A stretch of 57,488 nt of DNA from Gemmatimonadota bacterium. Lineage in GTDB: Bacteria > Gemmatimonadota > Gemmatimonadetes > Longimicrobiales > Gaopeijiaceae. Below are positions 34,768 through 44,068 of this stretch, piece after piece; within the stretch, counting starts at the first letter, position 1; each line of letters opens with the position of its first letter. A program made the translations under genes and the position numbers. The notes below the pieces were generated by a model, which saw only the letters and a list, made by a program, of their open reading frames with translations, made no database searches and was not told where the DNA came from. The DNA lies in NCBI GenBank assembly GCA_022561145.1, contig JADFRS010000004.1:1-57488 (forward strand). The letters are read 5' to 3'.

Positions 34768-36020
34768 CTAGGCGGCCGCCGTAGCGTCGAGCAACTCTCT
34801 GGCCCGCTCGCGCGCGTCTTCCGAGGCCCGATCCCTATCCCCACCCACACGTGCCGGCAAGCCGAAGAGTTTGATGAATCCGGACGCGTCCGCGTGGTCG
34901 TAGGTGTCCGACTCTCCGAACGAGGCGAGCCCTAAATCGTACAGCGAGTGAGGGCTGGTACGAGAGACGACCATCGCGGACCCTTGTAGAGCTTCATGCG
35001 AACCGATCCGGTGACCGTGCGCATGAGGACCTTGCCAAAGGCGTCGAGCGCCTCGCGTTCAGGAGTCCACCACCACCCTTCGTAGACGAGGTCGGCGTAG
35101 CGGGCCGCGAGCGAGTCCTTCATGGCGAGCGCTCTCCTATCGAGCGTCAGTTGCTCGAGCTCGCGGAGGGCGGTGTACAGGATCGTACCACCCGGTGTCT
35201 CGTAGAGTCCGCGCGATTTCATGCCCACCAGGCGATCCTCAACGAGGTCGATACGGCCTACGCCGTGTTGCGACCCGATTGAATTCAACGTGGTGAGCAA
35301 GGACACCGCGCCGAGGTCGGTGCCGTTCACCGAGACCGGCGTGCCCTCCTCGAAGCCAATCTCAACGTACTCGGGCTTGTCTGGCGCCAACTCGGGCGAA
35401 AGGGTCCACAGGTATACGGATTCGTCAGGTTCGTAAGCCGGATCCTCGAGCGGGCCACCCTCGTGAGAGATGTGCCACAGGTTCTCATCCCGTGAGTAGA
35501 GCTTGGTTGCGTCGACCCCATCCATGGGGATGTTACGCTCCTGGGCGTAAGCCAGTGCTTCCTCGCGTGAATGGAGGTCCCACTCCCTCCACGGAGCGAT
35601 CACTTTCAAGTCAGGAGCAAGCGCGACGAAGGTAAGCTCGAAGCGCACCTGGTCGTTCCCCTTCCCGGTGCAACCGTGCGCGAGGGCATCGGCATCGACC
35701 GCACGTGCGATCTCAACCATACGGCGGGCGATGATAGGCCGCGCCATAGAGGTTCCCAGCAGGTACTTGCGCCCGTAGACCGCACCCGAACGCAAGGTGG
35801 GCCAGACGAAATCCTCGACGAATTCTTGCTTGAGGTCTTCCCCGAAGAACTGAGACGCGCCTGAAGCCTTGGCCCTTGCTTCCAGGCCCTCGAGCCCTCC
35901 CGGTTGTCCAACGTCGGCCGCGACACATATCACCTCGGCGTCATAGGTCTCGCGGAGCCACGGCACCACGACAGAGGTGTCGAGCCCACCGGAGTATCCG
36001 AGAACAACCTTGAGTGACAT
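34768..36020 (-). CDS. argG: Argininosuccinate synthase, interrupted by an apparent one-base deletion
   Basis: Joins citrulline and aspartate using ATP. From the ATG at 36020: '[16 protein letters not shown]' (P loop, 7-22), '[13 protein letters not shown]', '[14 protein letters not shown]' and '[16 protein letters not shown]' are all intact. As given, the frame ends early at 34932 with a nonsense tail after RMKLYKG. The neighbouring frame picks up exactly there with the normal C-terminus ('[18 protein letters not shown]', then '[13 protein letters not shown]') and ends at 34768. One base is missing in or next to AAGGGTCC (about 34978-34985). Restored length is about 417 residues, normal for the family. 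The cause is either a sequencing/assembly error in a G run or a real mutation. Confidence 0.88.
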
Positions 36021-36066
36021 CGTGCGTGCCCCTAGGCGGTTAAGGAATCAGGCGAGAATATAGCAC

Positions 36067-36118
36067 AAAAAAAAGCGCGGGACGGGAGCAGGAACCAGCC
36101 ACTTCCCGCCAAAGCGCT
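36067..36118 (-). terminator. Intrinsic terminator in the argG leader, with a competing upstream pairing
   Basis: On the RNA, AGCGC...GGCGGGA (36118-36104) pairs with TCCCG...GCGCT (36087-36074) and is followed by eight Us (36074-36067). It lies between the ARG-box promoter and argG, 46 bases before the start codon. GGGACCGGGAG (36158-36148) could instead pair with CTCCCGTCCC (36088-36079), breaking the terminator. Confidence 0.65.
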
Positions 36119-36167
36119 GGTGACGGACGAGCCGTCTTGACTCCTAACTCCCGGTCCCGACACTAAA

Positions 36168-36202
36168 CCCAAAAATATTCAGTTAAACCGAATATTTATT
36201 GT
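36168..36202. promoter_or_regulatory. Tandem ARG boxes (ArgR operator)
   Basis: Two matches to TGAATWWWWATTCA, each 10 of 14: 36168-36181 and 36189-36202, 21 bp centre to centre as in known ArgR operators. A perfect inverted repeat AAATATTC/GAATATTT (36173-36180/36190-36197) lies across them. The second box overlaps the argG -10. Confidence 0.7.
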
Positions 36203-36227
36203 ATCCCTATAGCAATGAATACGACAA
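36198..36227 (-). promoter_or_regulatory. argG promoter
   Basis: Minus strand -35 TTGTCG (36227-36222), 18-base spacer, -10 TACAAT (36203-36198). Repression by ArgR bound to the overlapping box is expected. Confidence 0.6.
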
Positions 36228-36310
36228 ACCCAACCCCTTGTCAACCCGAAATAACATAGAAAATACTACACCTTAGAGTGCCTTCTTCGCGTCTGATGAG
36301 GACCTTCGTT

Positions 36311-36775
36311 TCAGCATGAATTTCCCGTGAGTTCGGATAACCTGCACTCGACCACGGGCGTGTCGCGGGCATCCTTCAAGATCACCAATATCGTGTCGTC
36401 ACCGGCGATGGTGCCCAGCACCTCCGGCCACTCTTCACTGTCGATCGCGATCGCGACTGCCTTGGCCCCTCCATAGGTCGTTCGCACCACGAGCAGGTTA
36501 CCCGCCCCATCCGCAGACAGGAACAGCAGCGGAAGCAGGGTCGCGAGTGGCGGCGCGTTTTCCCACTCTTCCCGCTTCCGGTACCGGGGTGTGCCCTCCG
36601 CATCCTGCACCTTCACGACACGGAGCTCCCGTATGTCTCGAGACAGCGTCGCCTGCGTCACATTGATCCCGCGATGCTGCAGGCGCTCACGTAGAGCCTC
36701 CTGACTGCCGACGCGATGTTCCTTGATGAGCTCGAGGATCGTCACTTGTCTTGATTGCTTACCCACCGGTCCCAC
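36311..36775 (-). CDS. argR: Arginine repressor ArgR/AhrC
   Basis: A 154-residue regulator. The winged-helix N-terminus has 'EALRERLQHRGINVTQATLSRDIRELRVVKV' (about 28-58), and the hexamerisation/arginine-binding C-terminus has 'AVAIAIDSEEWPEVLGTIAGDDTILVIL' with the GDD arginine-binding Asp pair. With arginine bound, the hexamer binds ARG boxes such as those 110-140 bases downstream in front of argG. The start is GTG at 36775 or GTG at 36766, the latter closer to AhrC in length. It lies 64 bases after the TonB receptor gene. Confidence 0.95.
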   Translation of the reverse strand: MGPVGKQSRQVTILELIKEHRVGSQEALRERLQHRGINVTQATLSRDIRELRVVKVQDAEGTPRYRKREEWENAPPLATLLPLLFLSADGAGNLLVVRTTYGGAKAVAIAIDSEEWPEVLGTIAGDDTILVILKDARDTPVVECRLSELTGNSC

Positions 36776-36839
36776 CTTCCCCGGTATCGCCTCCCAATTC
36801 CTTGAGTAAAACCGAGTCTAAGCCCACGCTGGGCGAGTC

Positions 36840-39677
36840 CTAGAAAATGTCGTATTTGACGCGTGCCATGAGAAGGCGCCCGATTTTCGGAACGCCGACG
36901 AAGCTCCGGTAGCCCGTGTCGAACAGATTGCTGACGGTGACCTGGAGCGTGGCGTTGCTGCGAGGGACCTTGTACCCAAACGTCAAGTCCATGAGCGTGT
37001 AGGCATCCACGCAGACTTCCTCCCCGACGCCCCCCTGCCCTCCCGTAAGGCACGCGGTGCCCACAAAGCCCGCGGAAACGGCCGGGAAGCCCGACTGGAA
37101 GCGTAGGCGGGCCTCTGCGTTGAACCCCGTGCGGACATCACGGTAACCGATCGAGGCGCTCCCCTTGAACTCGGGCGCGTTCAGGGCGATCGGCGCGATC
37201 CCGTCCTTAACCTCCACGTCGATGTTGTGCTGTGTGCCGAACGCCTCATCCGCGAAGAAATCGTTGGTGAGCCAGGAGGCGCTCGCGCCGATGGTCCACC
37301 GGTCGTTCACGAACCACTTGATCGCGAGGTCGGCTCCGTACATGTCTACCGTGCCGGCGTTGACGTAGGTCACGAGCAGGTCGGCACCCGACGCAGCCAC
37401 TCCGGGCGACGATACCGTCCCGAGCGGAACCGAAGCCATCGTGGTGGCAATCTGTCCCACCGTCGCCTCGGCCGTGGCTTGGTCCAGGCCTTGGGCCATG
37501 AGCGCCGGTACGACGAACGGTCCGATGAACGCCGCGATGTCCTGTCCGTTCAACAGAAGCAGGGGCGTGACGAGCAGGAGCGGCGAGACGAAATCTCTCC
37601 GCTCGGAGTACCAGACATCCGCTGCGATCAGGAGCGAATTGTTGAGCACGCCCTGGTATCCGAGCTCCAGAGTCGTCGAGGTGCTCTCCTTCAACTTCCC
37701 GATATCCGGGATGGCGCCAGGAACCAGTGGCGTCGGGTTGAGCGGGTCGTTCAAGTTCAGCAGCATGATCCCGATGTCCGAGTCGCTCGGTGTCAGTGAA
37801 GCGAGAAGCGGCAGAAGCGGCTGCAACGACGGCGGCGCTTGGGCCGCGAGCACTCCCATCGCCAACTGCCACAGGACGGCTGTATTGGCCGGCAGCAGCT
37901 GGCCGGGCCCTCCCAGTGCCGCCGGGTTGAACGGCGAACGCATACCTATCAATGACCCGTCCGCATTCTGGAATCTGAACCCCAGGTTGGGCCCCTGCGC
38001 CCGCAGGCGGTACCCTAAACCCGCCAACGCCGGATCGGGGAAGCGGCCGGCCGATATGTCCAGAAAGAAGTTCAGCGTCGTGGGCGTCGAAACACCCCGG
38101 TTGAAGCTGGCCCGGAAGCTCTGGTTGTCCGCGGGGCTGAACACGAGCGCGACCCGGGGTGAAAATACGTCGTCGTCCAGCTCGCTGTGCTTATCCATCC
38201 TGCCGGCCAGAATCAGCTTCAACTTGTCGGTTACGCCAACTTCCGCCTGAGCGTAGACGCCCACCTCGTCGAGGTCGTCATTGCCTTCGTAAATGCCGTT
38301 GATCGTGCCCTCCGTTCGAGGGTTGGTATGGAAATAGTCCAAGCCATAGGTCAGATCGAAGCGCCCGTCATCCGTCGCGAAGCCGTGTTGGATCTGAGCC
38401 ACGAAGAGTCTCGACTTGTCGTTCAAAGGGGCGCCATCGCGGAGCAAGAAGCTGTTCCCCGAGTCGGTCGTGTTGAGATACGTCTGAGTGAAGAATCGGC
38501 CCTTGTTGAGCCGGACCTGGTAATACGAATAGATCCAATCCTCGGTCTGACCCGCGCCCAGTCCCGTGAGCTCGATGCCTGACGCACTGGTCCTGCCGGA
38601 TTGCACCACCAACGTGCCATCCTCGGCGAACCGCCAGTCCGCCCGAACGTCTCCACTGAAGCGTTCGAAGTCGAAGTCCCGGACACCCACGCGCTCAAGG
38701 GCGAGTGCGGCCGTCTCGGAGCTAAGGCCGCGCGCCATGACTTCGGCCGTGAACGCGGCCGGATCGGAATCCGCGAGCGCTCGGAAACTTTCCTCGATCG
38801 GATCGCTGAATTCGAAGTCCTTTCCCCTGATGTACTGGCCGGAGAACTTGAACCCGAAGTTCTCGCCGATCAGATGCGACGTCCTGATGCCCGTCTGGAA
38901 CACCGACCTTTCGCCGCCGCCGAAATAGACCGTTGTCTTCGGATCCCTCAGCGTAGACTTGGTCAGCATGTGGAGCACGCCGTTGGACGTGTTCGGCCCG
39001 TAGAGCGCAGACCCGGCGCCCAGCACCACCTCGATCCGCTCGAGGTCCTCGTCGGTCGAAGGAACGAAGTGGAGCAGGTTCACCCGCAGGGATGGCACGC
39101 CGGCCAGGCGATAGTCCGTGAGAACGTGGAGGGCGCCCGAGAAGATGTTGTTGAAGCCGCGAATGACCACATTGGTGGACTGAACTCCTTGGCTGATGAT
39201 GTCCACGCCCGGCGTGCCTCGAAGATGGTCCACAACGGTCGCCGTCGGACGGTCCGCGATCTCAGTCTCACCGATCGTGATCGTCGTGTTGGTGGACTCC
39301 GTCGCCTTCTGAGGCTTTCTTCCGCTCGTTACAACGATTCCATCCAGTTGGAATACGTAGGATGTCAGCACCACGTCGAGGGTCGTGGTCGCTCCGGCCC
39401 TTACCCGGATGGTATACGAGACATCTCGATAGCCCAGATTCGAAAAAATGACCGTGTGCGCGCCCGCCGGCACGCTGAGCCGGAACTGGCCCGATGGATT
39501 GCTGAGAGCGCTTCCACCGCCGCCTAGGACCTCGACACTGACTCCGGCCAGCGGTACGGAGCTTTCGGCGTCCGTGATGGTGCCGGTAAGCGTCCCGGTC
39601 TGGGCCGCAGCCGGCATGGAAAAGATGGCGAACAGTATCAACGCGCCGAGTGTGTTCAAGCAAAGCCTGCTTCGCAT
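36840..39677 (-). CDS. TonB-dependent outer-membrane receptor with CarboxypepD-reg domain
   Basis: A 945-residue receptor. The ATG at 39677 was chosen for AAAGG seven bases upstream and a clear signal peptide (MRSRLCLNTLGALILFAIFS). A carboxypeptidase-regulatory-like domain ('GTLTGTITDAESSVPLAGVSVEVLGGG', about 26-52) precedes the plug ('PTATVVDHLRGTPGVDIISQG', 'GPNTSNGVLHMLTKS') and a 22-strand barrel ending in Phe (KYDIF). The ligand is unknown. Its position directly before argR might hint at an arginine-regulated nutrient, but that is speculation. The 284 bases upstream hold the promoters of this gene and of the divergent dehydratase. Confidence 0.93.
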   Translation of the reverse strand: MRSRLCLNTLGALILFAIFSMPAAAQTGTLTGTITDAESSVPLAGVSVEVLGGGGSALSNPSGQFRLSVPAGAHTVIFSNLGYRDVSYTIRVRAGATTTLDVVLTSYVFQLDGIVVTSGRKPQKATESTNTTITIGETEIADRPTATVVDHLRGTPGVDIISQGVQSTNVVIRGFNNIFSGALHVLTDYRLAGVPSLRVNLLHFVPSTDEDLERIEVVLGAGSALYGPNTSNGVLHMLTKSTLRDPKTTVYFGGGERSVFQTGIRTSHLIGENFGFKFSGQYIRGKDFEFSDPIEESFRALADSDPAAFTAEVMARGLSSETAALALERVGVRDFDFERFSGDVRADWRFAEDGTLVVQSGRTSASGIELTGLGAGQTEDWIYSYYQVRLNKGRFFTQTYLNTTDSGNSFLLRDGAPLNDKSRLFVAQIQHGFATDDGRFDLTYGLDYFHTNPRTEGTINGIYEGNDDLDEVGVYAQAEVGVTDKLKLILAGRMDKHSELDDDVFSPRVALVFSPADNQSFRASFNRGVSTPTTLNFFLDISAGRFPDPALAGLGYRLRAQGPNLGFRFQNADGSLIGMRSPFNPAALGGPGQLLPANTAVLWQLAMGVLAAQAPPSLQPLLPLLASLTPSDSDIGIMLLNLNDPLNPTPLVPGAIPDIGKLKESTSTTLELGYQGVLNNSLLIAADVWYSERRDFVSPLLLVTPLLLLNGQDIAAFIGPFVVPALMAQGLDQATAEATVGQIATTMASVPLGTVSSPGVAASGADLLVTYVNAGTVDMYGADLAIKWFVNDRWTIGASASWLTNDFFADEAFGTQHNIDVEVKDGIAPIALNAPEFKGSASIGYRDVRTGFNAEARLRFQSGFPAVSAGFVGTACLTGGQGGVGEEVCVDAYTLMDLTFGYKVPRSNATLQVTVSNLFDTGYRSFVGVPKIGRLLMARVKYDIF

Positions 39678-39961
39678 TGAATGGCCTTTCGATTCGAGTC
39701 TGTCGTGCAAAAAACGGCAGGGCGCCCTATGCGATCGTCTAGGTCGGATCCCCGTCGCATAACTCATCTCGTGCTGGATGGTTGGACGTGGACATGAGCG
39801 CTGTCAACCGCTCCGTGGCCAAGGTATGTGTCTGATTTCCGCCCTGCAATGTTATTCATTTTCTCGGACCGCAGGTTTCGCCAGTCCGCTCCAAGGTGTA
39901 ATGTGGGCGCCGAACTCTGGCGAACATTGAAATCCCCGCTAAGCAATGGGAACCGAGCCAC

Positions 39962-40939
39962 GTGTCCACGCTCCCAGATCCGCATCTCGTTTCAGCCGCC
40001 GCAGGGCGACTCGCCGGGCGTGTGCATCGCACTCCGCTCGTGGGCACGCGGAGCCTGAGCGACCGGATCGGAAGTACGGTCTACCTCAAGTGCGAGAACC
40101 TCCAGAAGACTGGATCCTTCAAGGTGAGGGGCGCACTGAACCAGCTATTGCAGCTCGAGCCCGAGGCAAGAGAACGAGGGGTCGTGACTATCTCGGCCGG
40201 TAATCATGCCCAAGCCGTCGCGTGGGCCGCCGGTCAGACAGGTGCCCGTGCCACGGTGGTGATGCCTGAGGGAGCGAGCCAGGCCAAGGTCGAGGCCAGT
40301 CGATCCTACGGGGCCGAGATCGTGATCCACGGCAACGTGCACGAGGCCTTTGAGAAATGCCATGACCTGGCGCAACAGCGCGCACTAACGTTTGTGCACC
40401 CCTTCGACGATCCTTTGGTGATCGCGGGTCAGGGGACCACCGGCCTCGAGATCGTGGAGGAGCTCCCAGAGTTGGCGACCGTTGTAGTGCCTGTAGGGGG
40501 GGGTGGCCTGGCTTCCGGGATCGCCCTCGCCCTCGCGGCAACCGGTACTGAGGCGAAGCTCTATGGCGTGGAGCCCGAGGGGGCCTGCGCCATGCGTAGG
40601 AGCTTCGACCAAGGGTCCCCTGCGACGCTCGACCGGGTCGATACGATTGCCGACGGACTCGCGCCTCCCATGGCGGGCGAGCTTACGTTCGCGATTCTGA
40701 GAAAACTGGCAGAGGACATTGTGGTCGTGAGCGACGAAGAGATTCGCGAAGCTCTGCGCTTCATCCTGGCACGTACGAAGCTCCTCGTCGAACCCGCGGG
40801 AGCGGCCGCCGTGGCGGCTTTGCTTTCCGGACGGATTCCCACCGAGCATGGTCCGGTCGTCGCCATTTTGAGTGGTGGCAACATCGACACTGGCCGCCTG
40901 GCTTCGCTCCTGACGCACGATGACGGGATGGAATCCTAG
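39962..40939 (+). CDS. Threonine ammonia-lyase (biosynthetic/catabolic type, no ACT domain)
   Basis: A 325-residue PLP enzyme of fold type II deaminating threonine (or serine) to 2-oxobutyrate. The PLP Lys is in 'TGSFKVRGALNQ' (about 54), the phosphate-binding loop is 'VPVGGGGLASGIAL' and the pyridine-contact Ser is in 'ILSGGNIDT'. Length and absence of a C-terminal ACT domain fit the TdcB/short IlvA group. Serine racemase is an alternative. GTG start. It ends one base before egtC, so the two are co-transcribed. Confidence 0.88.
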   Translation: MSTLPDPHLVSAAAGRLAGRVHRTPLVGTRSLSDRIGSTVYLKCENLQKTGSFKVRGALNQLLQLEPEARERGVVTISAGNHAQAVAWAAGQTGARATVVMPEGASQAKVEASRSYGAEIVIHGNVHEAFEKCHDLAQQRALTFVHPFDDPLVIAGQGTTGLEIVEELPELATVVVPVGGGGLASGIALALAATGTEAKLYGVEPEGACAMRRSFDQGSPATLDRVDTIADGLAPPMAGELTFAILRKLAEDIVVVSDEEIREALRFILARTKLLVEPAGAAAVAALLSGRIPTEHGPVVAILSGGNIDTGRLASLLTHDDGMES

Positions 40940-40940
40940 A

Positions 40941-41726
40941 ATGTGCCGCATGGTGGTGTACGCCGGAGAACGGAGCCCTGTGGCGCCGGTGATGTTCGGT
41001 GGTGATCATTCCCTCTATGAACAGAGCTTTCGTCCCAAAGAAATGATGAACGGCTCCCTCAACGCCGACGGCTATGCCGTCGCGTGGTACCACGAAGGAA
41101 AGCCCGTCCGGGTTGCGGACGACCGCCCGGTTTGGCAGAACGGGGATCTCGAGCAAATGCTGGGGACGGTGCAGTCGACCATGGCCGTTGCGGGCGTCAG
41201 GAATGCCTCTCCCGGCATGCCGTACGGTGTCACAGACGTTGCTCCCATGATCTTGGATCGATGGACCTTCACGTTGAATGGCTACGTGAGAGATTTTCGG
41301 CCCCGGTTCATGCGCGAGTTTCGGCGTGACCTGTCCGCCCCGTTGTATGGCGAGATCCGAGGCACCAGCGACACCGAAACACTTTTTCTCATGGCGATGG
41401 TAGAGGTCGAGCGAGGGCTTTCGCTCGGTGCCGCACTCGCGTCGGTTGCACGGACCGCCATCTCCGCCGTGAATCGAGAGGGGGTGGACGCACAACTCAA
41501 CATGGCGCTTACCGATGGGGAGTCCGCCGCCATTACCCGGGCCGCTTCCCTCGACCGGAGCAATTCGCTCTACGTGGCGGAGGCTTCCCCGCTCTTAGCG
41601 GCCGGCACGTTGGTGGCTTCGGAGCCTCTGGACCAGAGCACAACGTGGCAGACCGTGGGACATGACCAGATCGTGGAACTGATTCAAGGAAAAGAAGTTA
41701 CGATACGTGACTTGAGTACTTACTAG
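40941..41726 (+). CDS. egtC: Ergothioneine biosynthesis amidohydrolase EgtC
   Basis: A 261-residue class II glutamine amidotransferase-like hydrolase. The protein starts MCRMVVYAGE; after Met removal Cys2 is the Ntn nucleophile. 'GSLNADGYAVAWYHEGKP' and 'FTLNGYVRDF' are typical of the EgtC/DUG3 group. EgtC removes glutamate from the gamma-glutamyl-cysteinyl hercynine sulfoxide made by EgtB. Start supported by Cys2 and tight linkage to the upstream gene. It converges on egtD with a 10-base gap. Confidence 0.88.
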   Translation: MCRMVVYAGERSPVAPVMFGGDHSLYEQSFRPKEMMNGSLNADGYAVAWYHEGKPVRVADDRPVWQNGDLEQMLGTVQSTMAVAGVRNASPGMPYGVTDVAPMILDRWTFTLNGYVRDFRPRFMREFRRDLSAPLYGEIRGTSDTETLFLMAMVEVERGLSLGAALASVARTAISAVNREGVDAQLNMALTDGESAAITRAASLDRSNSLYVAEASPLLAAGTLVASEPLDQSTTWQTVGHDQIVELIQGKEVTIRDLSTY

Positions 41727-41736
41727 AGATATCGCG

Positions 41737-42750
41737 TCAAGGCTCGACCCTTCCCACCGCCAACGCATAGAGACCCTCTTGATCCTGGAACCACCTATCC
41801 ATCGACATTCCTGCCGCCCCGAACAACGCCTCGATGGACCGCAGATCATACTTGCAACTGATCTCGGTTCGGATCGTCTCACCCTCCCCGATTCGGACTA
41901 CGTCCCCGCCCGGAAAGTGCACTTCTTGTTCCGAGCATGAGACGAGGTGCATTTCGATCCGGCCCTGGTCGGCGTCGTAGAAGGCTCGATGCGAGAAGCA
42001 GTCCGGGTCGAAGTCCGTGCCAATACCACGATTGATGACCGTGAGGATGTTGAGATTGAATTCAGCCGTGACACCTGCAAAATCATTGTAGGCCGCCGTC
42101 AGACGCTCTCTTGACTTCCCCCGCCCGGGCCGAAGATCTGCTCCCAACAAGAAGCGATCCTCCGTCGACATCGCCCTTCGCACGTTGGCGAGCATGTCCA
42201 CGGCCGCATCCTGTTCGAAATTTCCGATGGTGCTCCCGATGAGCGCGAACAAGACCGGTCGCCGGAGGTCGGCGGCGAACTGGAGCGGGTCGGCGATGTC
42301 CTGCACGACCGGGTGCACTTCGAGTGATGGGTACTCGGCGCGGAGTTCGCCCGCGGTGGCCTGGATGAAATCTCCTGCGACATCAACGGGCACGTAACAG
42401 GCCCTCGCGTCCGCGGCGTGCATTGCGTTGAGCAGAATGCGTGTCTTCCTCGCGCTTCCGGCGCCGAGCTCGACCAGGGTCGCAGGTTCAATTACTTCGA
42501 GCCAACCTACCACATGGTCCACGAGAAGCTCGCGCTCGGTGCGCGTCGGGTAGTACTCAGGCAGCCGAGTAATCTCCTCGAACAGCTCGGAGCCCCTCGT
42601 ATCGTAAAAGTACTTGGATGGGAGCTGTTTCTGCGGCTGGGCCAATCCCCACCGCACATCCGCCGACATCTGCGCCCGTGGGCCGTCAGCCAGCATTGCG
42701 CCACCCGGCTCAACGGCGGCCCGGTGGGTGCGGTACGGACCGTCAGCCAT
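41737..42750 (-). CDS. egtD: L-histidine N(alpha)-methyltransferase EgtD
   Basis: A 337-residue SAM methyltransferase that trimethylates histidine to hercynine, the first committed ergothioneine step. It shows 'LPSKYFYDTRGSELFEEITRLPEYYPTRTE' (about 42-71), 'LVELGAGSARKTRILL' (SAM site), 'IGSTIGNFEQDAA' and 'FNLNILTVINRGIGTDFDPDCFSHRAFYD'. ATG at 42750, with CAGGTG upstream, overlaps the egtB stop by eight bases, so it is translationally coupled to egtB. A GTG at 42759 is possible. Confidence 0.95.
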   Translation of the reverse strand: MADGPYRTHRAAVEPGGAMLADGPRAQMSADVRWGLAQPQKQLPSKYFYDTRGSELFEEITRLPEYYPTRTERELLVDHVVGWLEVIEPATLVELGAGSARKTRILLNAMHAADARACYVPVDVAGDFIQATAGELRAEYPSLEVHPVVQDIADPLQFAADLRRPVLFALIGSTIGNFEQDAAVDMLANVRRAMSTEDRFLLGADLRPGRGKSRERLTAAYNDFAGVTAEFNLNILTVINRGIGTDFDPDCFSHRAFYDADQGRIEMHLVSCSEQEVHFPGGDVVRIGEGETIRTEISCKYDLRSIEALFGAAGMSMDRWFQDQEGLYALAVGRVEP

Positions 42751-44068
42751 CGGCTGCACACCTGAAACCGCTGAAAATCTGCCGCCTGATGGGGAGGTCC
42801 CAGTTCCGGAACGTAGTCCTGATCGCCCCGCTCCGCGAAGCCCACGAGCCTCCCCGCAGGACCTTATATTGATCTCCGAAGAAGACCTCCGAGTACTCCT
42901 TGTACGGAAACGTCTCGTATCCCGGATAACCCTCGAAGTCGGAAGCCGTCCACTCCCACACGTCTCCGATCATGCCGTAGCAACCGATGGGCGAAACATT
43001 GTTCGGATAGCTCCACACCGGCGCGGTCTGGAACGAGAGCGCGTCCACGTTGGCCAAGAGTGGCGCGGCCGGATCGTCACCCCAGGGATACGCTCGGGCT
43101 ACACCCACGGCCGGATCCCAGGAAGCCGCCGCCTCCCACTCGGTCTCGGTCGGCAATCGCTTTCCGGCAAAGCGGGCGAATGCTGCGGCCTCGTGATAAC
43201 AAACATGGCAGACCGGATGATCCGGATCGACCGGTCCCGACCGGTCCATCACCCGCGTGCTCCACACCCCGTCCACGTTCCTCCAATATTTAGGGGCCTC
43301 GGCGCCGGAGCCGCTGAGCCATGCTCGTCCTGCTTCATCCCACAACCCCTCATCCCGGTAACCACCGGCCTTGATGAACTCCGTGTAGGCGCCGTTGGTC
43401 ACCGGCGTGACATCGATGCGGAAAGGTGCCACCTCCATCGTGTGCCTCGGGCGTTCATTGTCGTACGCGGCGCTCCGATCGTCCGTGCCGACCGTGACTT
43501 CGCCGCCCGGAAACGTGACCATCGAACCAACGCTCAGCATCGAATTGCCAGGCTTGGTGGGGATAGGAAACGCACGCAGGGCCGCGTACGGGTCGCCTAG
43601 CTTGAGCTGCAGAGTCTGAAGGATGGTCTCGTTATGCTGATACTCGTGTTGGAGCACGAGCCGGAATACGAAGCCGTCTCGGAGAAGCGGATCGGACGAG
43701 GCCAGGTCCAGCGACTGGAGCCGACCAAGTGTGGCGCGGCGCACCGTCCCCAAGAACTCGAGACACTCGGTCAACGTCGGAAGGGCCAAATCTCCACGAT
43801 CCGCTCTCGGTGTCTCGAACGGGTTGTAGACCCCGCGAAGACCTTCCGACTCCCCTCGACCCCCAACCATGCCGTCGAGCAGCCAAACCTCCTCGAAGTG
43901 TGCGATATGGCCGAGGTCCCACATGATCGGACTCATGAGCGAGTCATGCTGCCGGCGAAGATCAGCTTCTGAGACACGGCTGATGAGCAGGAGGGTGCGG
44001 GCCCTGGCCTCCGCGAGCAGATCGGCAATTTCTGAGGCGTCGAGGCTACACCCGATATGGAGATTCAT
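42743..44068 (-). CDS. egtB: Ergothioneine biosynthesis iron-dependent sulfoxide synthase EgtB
   Basis: A 441-residue enzyme joining hercynine to a thiol using oxygen. The DinB-like N-terminus gives the iron His set: 'WDLGHIAHFEEVWLL' and 'LQHEYQHNETILQ'. The C-terminus is an FGE-sulfatase/C-lectin fold ('PVTNGAYTEFIKAGGY', 'RLPTETEWEAAA', 'GDVWEWTASDF', 'VLRGGSWASR'). 'PRADRG' (about 98-103) resembles the arginine pair that binds gamma-glutamylcysteine in mycobacterial EgtB, which fits the presence of egtC. The ATG at 44068 is chosen because upstream codons look non-coding. Confidence 0.94.
   Translation of the reverse strand: MNLHIGCSLDASEIADLLAEARARTLLLISRVSEADLRRQHDSLMSPIMWDLGHIAHFEEVWLLDGMVGGRGESEGLRGVYNPFETPRADRGDLALPTLTECLEFLGTVRRATLGRLQSLDLASSDPLLRDGFVFRLVLQHEYQHNETILQTLQLKLGDPYAALRAFPIPTKPGNSMLSVGSMVTFPGGEVTVGTDDRSAAYDNERPRHTMEVAPFRIDVTPVTNGAYTEFIKAGGYRDEGLWDEAGRAWLSGSGAEAPKYWRNVDGVWSTRVMDRSGPVDPDHPVCHVCYHEAAAFARFAGKRLPTETEWEAAASWDPAVGVARAYPWGDDPAAPLLANVDALSFQTAPVWSYPNNVSPIGCYGMIGDVWEWTASDFEGYPGYETFPYKEYSEVFFGDQYKVLRGGSWASRSGAIRTTFRNWDLPIRRQIFSGFRCAADG

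Noticed and set aside
36079-36158. T-box riboswitch in the argG leader, suggested by CTCCCGTCCC before the U run
   Set aside because: The conserved T-box sequence with its UGGN bulge and a specifier loop are not present. A simple terminator with competing pairing is the safer reading.
39845-39858. Possible ARG box (11 of 14) between the TonB receptor and threonine dehydratase
   Set aside because: Single isolated match without a partner at 21 bp; too weak to list as an operator.
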